In this document: one piece after another, positions 60,942 through 64,000 of the stretch
How positions within the stretch are numbered: position 1 is the first letter of the stretch
Layout of the letters: every line of letters begins with the position of its first letter
NCBI GenBank assembly: GCA_900541685.1
Contig: UQKM01000005.1
Span: forward strand, 47,816 to 111,815
Direction of reading: 5' to 3'
From: an uncultured Collinsella sp.
GTDB lineage: Bacteria; Actinomycetota; Coriobacteriia; Coriobacteriales; Coriobacteriaceae
DNA: 64,000 nucleotides
Notes under the pieces: model-generated
The model's input: the letters and a program-made list of their open reading frames with translations, nothing else
Databases searched by the model: none
What the model was told of the DNA's origin: nothing
Program-made: the position numbers and the translations under genes

Positions 60942-62291
60942 ATGGATACACCGTTGGGCTCCGTGCTCTATATCACCCTCGGGTGCGCCAAGAACGAGGT
61001 CGATACCGACCGTATGCGTTCGCTGCTAACCGCCGCAGGCTACGAGGAGGCATTCGATCCGCAGGATGCCGATATCGCCATCGTCAATACGTGCTCGTTC
61101 CTTGCCTCTGCAACGTCCGAGAGCATCGAGACCGCGCTCGAGCTTGCCAACGAGGTTCAGGACGGCGTTCGTTCCTGCCCGATCGTCATGTGCGGCTGCG
61201 TGCCGTCACGCTACGGCGACGACCTGCCCGACGAGCTGCCCGAGGTCGCGGCCTTTGTGAAGGCCGACGAGGAAGACGGCATCGTGGCGGTCATCGATGA
61301 CGTGCTGGGTGTTGAGCGCGAGATTGCCGCCTATATTCCGCAGGTCAAGCGTACCGTCGAGGGCGCTGTCGCCTACGTCAAAATCTCCGATGGCTGCAAC
61401 CGCTTCTGCAGCTTCTGCATGATCCCGTATATCCGCGGTCGTTATCACTCGCGCAATGCCGAGAGCATTATCTCCGAGGTGCGCGACCTGGTCGCCGGTG
61501 GTGTGCGCGAGATCGTTCTGATCGGTCAGGACACGGGCATCTGGGGTACCGACTTTGCGGATGAGGACGTCGCCGAGGGCGCGCCGCGCAATCTGGCGCA
61601 GCTGCTACAGGCCGTTGCCGAGGCGGTGCGTCCTCATAACGTTTGGGTCCGCGTACTCTACCTGCAGCCCGAGGGCATGACCGACGAGCTTATCGAGACC
61701 ATTCGCGATACGCCCGAGGTGCTGCCCTATATCGATATTCCCGTCCAGCACTGCGACGCGCGCATCCTCAAGGCCATGCGCCGCTCCGGTTCGCGTCAGG
61801 AGCTCGAGGACCTGTTCCGCGACCTGCGCGAGCGTATTCCCGGTATCGTGATCCGCTCCACGGCTATGGTCGGCTTCCCGACTGAGACCGACGACGAGTT
61901 CCGCGATCTTATCGACTTTATGGACACCGTCGGCTTTGACTACACGAGCGTCTTTGCCTACTCGCGTGAGGAGGGCAGCCTAGCCGCCAAGATGGATGGT
62001 CAGGTCGATGAAGAGGTTAAGCTCGAGCGCGCCCAGGAGGCTATGGATCTGGCCGAGTCGCTCGGCTTTGCCGCCACGGCGGCCCATGTGGGCGAACGCG
62101 CCCAGGTGATCGTCGACGGTATCGAGGAGACCGAGGACGGTGCCGAGCTCATCGGACATGCCTGGTTCCAGGCTCCCGATTCCGATGGTGCGGTGCATCT
62201 GGATGCCAGCGAGGCATCCGTGGGCGATATTCTGACGGTCGAGTTTACCGATAGCTTCTGCTACGAGCTTATCGGTCATGTTGTGGAGTAG
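60942..62291 (+). CDS. rimO: Ribosomal protein S12 methylthiotransferase RimO
   Basis: RimO (449 residues) methylthiolates Asp88 of ribosomal protein S12. It has an N-terminal UPF0004 domain (ITLGCAKNEVDTDRM, VNTCSFLASATSES, MCGCVPSRYGDDLP), the radical SAM motif CNRFCSFCMIPYIRGRYHSR, which is RimO-like, and a C-terminal TRAM domain. It sits next to pgsA and cinA, the usual order. Confidence 0.95.
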   Translation: MDTPLGSVLYITLGCAKNEVDTDRMRSLLTAAGYEEAFDPQDADIAIVNTCSFLASATSESIETALELANEVQDGVRSCPIVMCGCVPSRYGDDLPDELPEVAAFVKADEEDGIVAVIDDVLGVEREIAAYIPQVKRTVEGAVAYVKISDGCNRFCSFCMIPYIRGRYHSRNAESIISEVRDLVAGGVREIVLIGQDTGIWGTDFADEDVAEGAPRNLAQLLQAVAEAVRPHNVWVRVLYLQPEGMTDELIETIRDTPEVLPYIDIPVQHCDARILKAMRRSGSRQELEDLFRDLRERIPGIVIRSTAMVGFPTETDDEFRDLIDFMDTVGFDYTSVFAYSREEGSLAAKMDGQVDEEVKLERAQEAMDLAESLGFAATAAHVGERAQVIVDGIEETEDGAELIGHAWFQAPDSDGAVHLDASEASVGDILTVEFTDSFCYELIGHVVE

Positions 62292-62300
62292 GAGAGCGTC

Positions 62301-62939
62301 GTGGCTAACGAGAGCAATAAGGAACTGACGAGTGTTTGGACGCCCGCCAACATCGTGACGTGCGTGCGCATCGTCTTTATTCCGGTGTTCATGATCGTGT
62401 CGGCGCTGTCTCACACGAGCGTTGCCGGTACGGATTGGAGCATCTTCGACGGCCCGCTCGCCGCCGCCGCATTTATTCTGTACGTCATCCTGTCGTGCAC
62501 CGATAAGGTTGATGGCTACCTGGCTCGTTCGCGCAACGAGATCACCGATTTCGGCAAGTTCTTGGACCCCATCGCCGATAAGTTGCTCGTGTTCTCGGCC
62601 CTGCTGCTGTTCTTGGACTTTGGTGCCGTAACCGTGTGGTCGGTGTTCATCATCCTGTTCCGCGAGCTGCTGGTGAGCGCCCTGCGCATGGTCGCGAGTG
62701 CGGCCGGTGTGGTCGTTGCGGCCGATAAGCTCGGAAAGTACAAGACGGCGACTACGATGGTTTCCATCTGCGGTTATCTGTGCGTCTTTGCGATGGCCGG
62801 CTTGCATCTTGGCCCGGTGGCGCTGACGCTCGGCATCTACTCGGTGTCGCGCTTCCTGTACGCCGTGGCCGTTATCTTGACCGTTATCTCGGGCGCTCAG
62901 TACTTCTGGAACTGCCGCAAGATCGTCTTTTCGGTCTAG
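62301..62939 (+). CDS. pgsA: CDP-diacylglycerol-glycerol-3-phosphate 3-phosphatidyltransferase
   Basis: PgsA (212 residues) makes phosphatidylglycerol phosphate from CDP-diacylglycerol, the product of CdsA. The CDP-alcohol phosphotransferase motif is DKVDGYLARSRNEITDFGKF followed by LDPIADK. Several membrane helices surround it. GTG 62301 follows AGGAGAG. Confidence 0.94.
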   Translation: MANESNKELTSVWTPANIVTCVRIVFIPVFMIVSALSHTSVAGTDWSIFDGPLAAAAFILYVILSCTDKVDGYLARSRNEITDFGKFLDPIADKLLVFSALLLFLDFGAVTVWSVFIILFRELLVSALRMVASAAGVVVAADKLGKYKTATTMVSICGYLCVFAMAGLHLGPVALTLGIYSVSRFLYAVAVILTVISGAQYFWNCRKIVFSV

Positions 62940-62951
62940 GTCCTGGTAGGC

Positions 62952-63482
62952 ATGACGGAATCATTTGAGCAGATTGCCACGCACAATGAAGAGCTCGCAC
63001 GCGATATTGTCGAGCGTGCAACCGTTCGTGGTGTGACGGTTTCGACGGCTGAATCTCTGACAGCGGGTATGATTGCCTCGACGATCGCCGATATCCCGGG
63101 TGCCTCAGCGGTGCTGCGCGGCGGTGCGGTGACGTACTGCGACGAGATTAAGCATCGCGTACTCGGCGTTGAGCAAGAGACGCTTGACCGCTATACCGCG
63201 GTGTCGTATCAGGCGGCGCGCGAGATGGCTGCCGGTTCGCTGGAGCTGTATCAGAGCGATATTGCCGTGAGCGCGACGGGCTATGCCGGCCCCGGTGGAG
63301 GCACCGAGGTCGATCCGGCTGGAACCTTTTATATTGGCTGGGCGTATCGCTCTGCCGATGGGGGAGTGCCGGTCGTGGACTCCATTCGTTGTCACTATGA
63401 GGGCAATCGTTCGTGTGTTCGTGCCCATGCGGTCGCGGAGGCACTGGGTCGCATTGTGTGCGTGCTTCATTCTATGGAATAG
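62952..63482 (+). CDS. cinA: CinA C-terminal domain protein (nicotinamide-nucleotide amidase type)
   Basis: This 176-residue protein has only the C-terminal CinA domain (PncC type), which deamidates nicotinamide mononucleotide. Motifs are VSTAESLTAGMIASTIADIPGAS, GGAVTYCDEIKHRVLGV and SATGYAGPGGGTEVDPAGTFYIGW. The N-terminal MoCF-like domain of full CinA is absent. cinA-recA is a competence-linked gene pair in streptococci, but here recA has its own promoter. Confidence 0.92.
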   Translation: MTESFEQIATHNEELARDIVERATVRGVTVSTAESLTAGMIASTIADIPGASAVLRGGAVTYCDEIKHRVLGVEQETLDRYTAVSYQAAREMAAGSLELYQSDIAVSATGYAGPGGGTEVDPAGTFYIGWAYRSADGGVPVVDSIRCHYEGNRSCVRAHAVAEALGRIVCVLHSME

Positions 63483-63491
63483 ACGTGTTTT

Positions 63492-63514
63492 AAGGGGCCT
63501 CCGGGCCCCTTAAT
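63492..63514 (+). terminator. Weak terminator-like hairpin after cinA
   Basis: AAGGGGCC (63492-63499) pairs with GGCCCCTT (63504-63511) around TCCG, followed by only AATTG. The stem is strong but the T tract is poor. Confidence 0.5.
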
Positions 63515-63537
63515 TGTGAAGATAGGGACCTCGGCCG
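63512..63537. repeat. Short dispersed sequence block, copy 2
   Basis: It matches 5381-5406 at 21 of 26 positions and sits in the same place relative to the TTTGG repeats. Confidence 0.35.
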
Positions 63538-63610
63538 AATTTACTCTTCGTGCAGGTCGTTGGCGTATTCTTCCTCGTCATGTCTTTCTTGGTTTGCCTG
63601 CGGTCAAGTT

Positions 63611-63648
63611 TTTGGTCAGTGTTTGGTCGGCGTTTGGTTGGGTTTTGG
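63611..63648. promoter_or_regulatory. Candidate competence operator, site 3 (four 11-bp repeats upstream of recA)
   Basis: TTTGG occurs at 63611, 63622, 63633 and 63644, each exactly 11 bp apart; the first two units read TTTGGTC. This array ends 32 bp before the recA -35, a position suited to an activator. It is the longest version of the motif seen at 5476 and 34844. Confidence 0.6.
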
Positions 63649-63680
63649 AAAGGTCGGCTGCATATGATTTATCTGAACGG

Positions 63681-63709
63681 TTGACCACGAACAGCCGTTC
63701 GTCTATTAT
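63681..63709 (+). promoter_or_regulatory. recA promoter with an embedded SOS (LexA) box
   Basis: TTGACC (63681-63686), 17 nt, and TATTAT (63704-63709) form a strong promoter. CGAACAGCCGTTCG (63688-63701) is a perfect CGAAC-N4-GTTCG palindrome, the LexA box of actinobacteria and bacilli, placed in the spacer so that LexA would block RNA polymerase. Confidence 0.88.
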
Positions 63710-63739
63710 CGATGCAGGTTGTTAAGAGGAGGGCTATTC

Positions 63740-64000
63740 ATGGCCAAGAATTCAGGTCCCGTACGTACCGTTCATGCTCGCACGACGGGTAAAGAGCGCG
63801 ATGAGATGATCGCCACCACCAAGGCCGAGATCGAGAAGAAATTCGGCCAGGGTTCCATCATGAGGTACGGCGACGGTGGTCCCGAGCTCGAGGTCGAGGC
63901 CATTCCCACAGGCGCCCTGGCCCTCGATGCCGCGCTGGGCATCGGCGGCGTGCCACGCGGCCGTATCGTCGAGATTTACGGTCCCGAGTCCTCCGGTAAG
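63740..64000 (+). CDS. recA: RecA recombinase, N-terminal part (cut by the window edge)
   Basis: These are the first 87 residues of RecA, the strand-exchange protein for recombination, SOS induction and transformation. KKFGQGSIMRYGDG, VEAIPTGALALDAALGIGGVPRGRIVEIYGPESSGK end at the Walker A motif. The N-terminal tail is about 20 residues longer than in E. coli. ATG 63740 follows AGGAGGG. Confidence 0.97.
   Translation, partial: MAKNSGPVRTVHARTTGKERDEMIATTKAEIEKKFGQGSIMRYGDGGPELEVEAIPTGALALDAALGIGGVPRGRIVEIYGPESSGK

Overview
The window is an almost gap-free stretch of bacterial chromosome. It is GC-rich, uses many GTG and TTG starts, and carries about 60 protein genes, nearly all on the plus strand. 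The gene set points to an anaerobic actinobacterium of the class Coriobacteriia, most like Collinsella. The evidence is the actinobacterial-type integration host factor (mIHF) beside gmk, a class 1B dihydroorotate dehydrogenase with its PyrK subunit, pyruvate phosphate dikinase, a bifunctional AdhE, and an actinobacterial SOS box at recA. The genus is inferred from gene content only.

Layout. 1-4005: the end of ppdK, a terminator, then a large secreted protein with an aerolysin-like pore-forming core. 4057-5468: rplS and rnhB. 5466-10776: yraN-comM-dprA-trmFO-xer, a DNA-uptake and DNA-processing operon. 10823-21199: rpsB-tsf, then pyrH-frr-uppS-cdsA-dxr-rseP-ispG-proS (translation, undecaprenyl phosphate, CDP-diacylglycerol and MEP isoprenoid synthesis). 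21227-26363, mostly on the minus strand: a small kinase-like protein, adhE, a frameshifted REP-associated tyrosine transposase between REP-like inverted repeats, and rpmB. 26623-32075: pyrR-pyrB-pyrC-pyrK-pyrD-pyrF behind a leader with an attenuator-like fold. 32265-34768: mihF-gmk-rpoZ-thiI. 34833-38993: comEA-comEC and holA. 39043-50983: rpsT, lepA-dusB-hemW, two dnaJ genes, and mtaB-phoH-ybeY-dgkA-era-recO. 51122-53850: rpsO and pnp. 53797-54436: a gene-free stretch with two large related palindromes. 54437-63482: rnj-ftsK-rodZ-like, yajQ, rimO-pgsA-cinA. 63483-64000: the recA control region and the start of recA.

Most genes are core housekeeping. The less ordinary signals lie between genes or in unusual domain architectures. 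(1) A direct repeat of TTTGG with 11-bp spacing lies upstream of three transformation-related units: yraN-comM-dprA, comEA-comEC and recA. The first two sites share 20 identical bases. I read this as a candidate competence regulon operator. (2) Two inverted copies of an 83-nt core lie between pnp and rnj. Their inner stem shows three compensatory base-pair changes, and each sits inside an outer stem of unrelated but self-complementary sequence. This indicates a structured non-coding element. (3) The secreted aerolysin-like protein is a candidate pore-forming toxin. (4) A DnaJ has its second C-terminal domain replaced by membrane segments, an RseP carries an inserted domain, and a Xer recombinase lacks any canonical start codon.

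Limits: everything was read by eye without database searches. No tRNA, rRNA or CRISPR array was seen.
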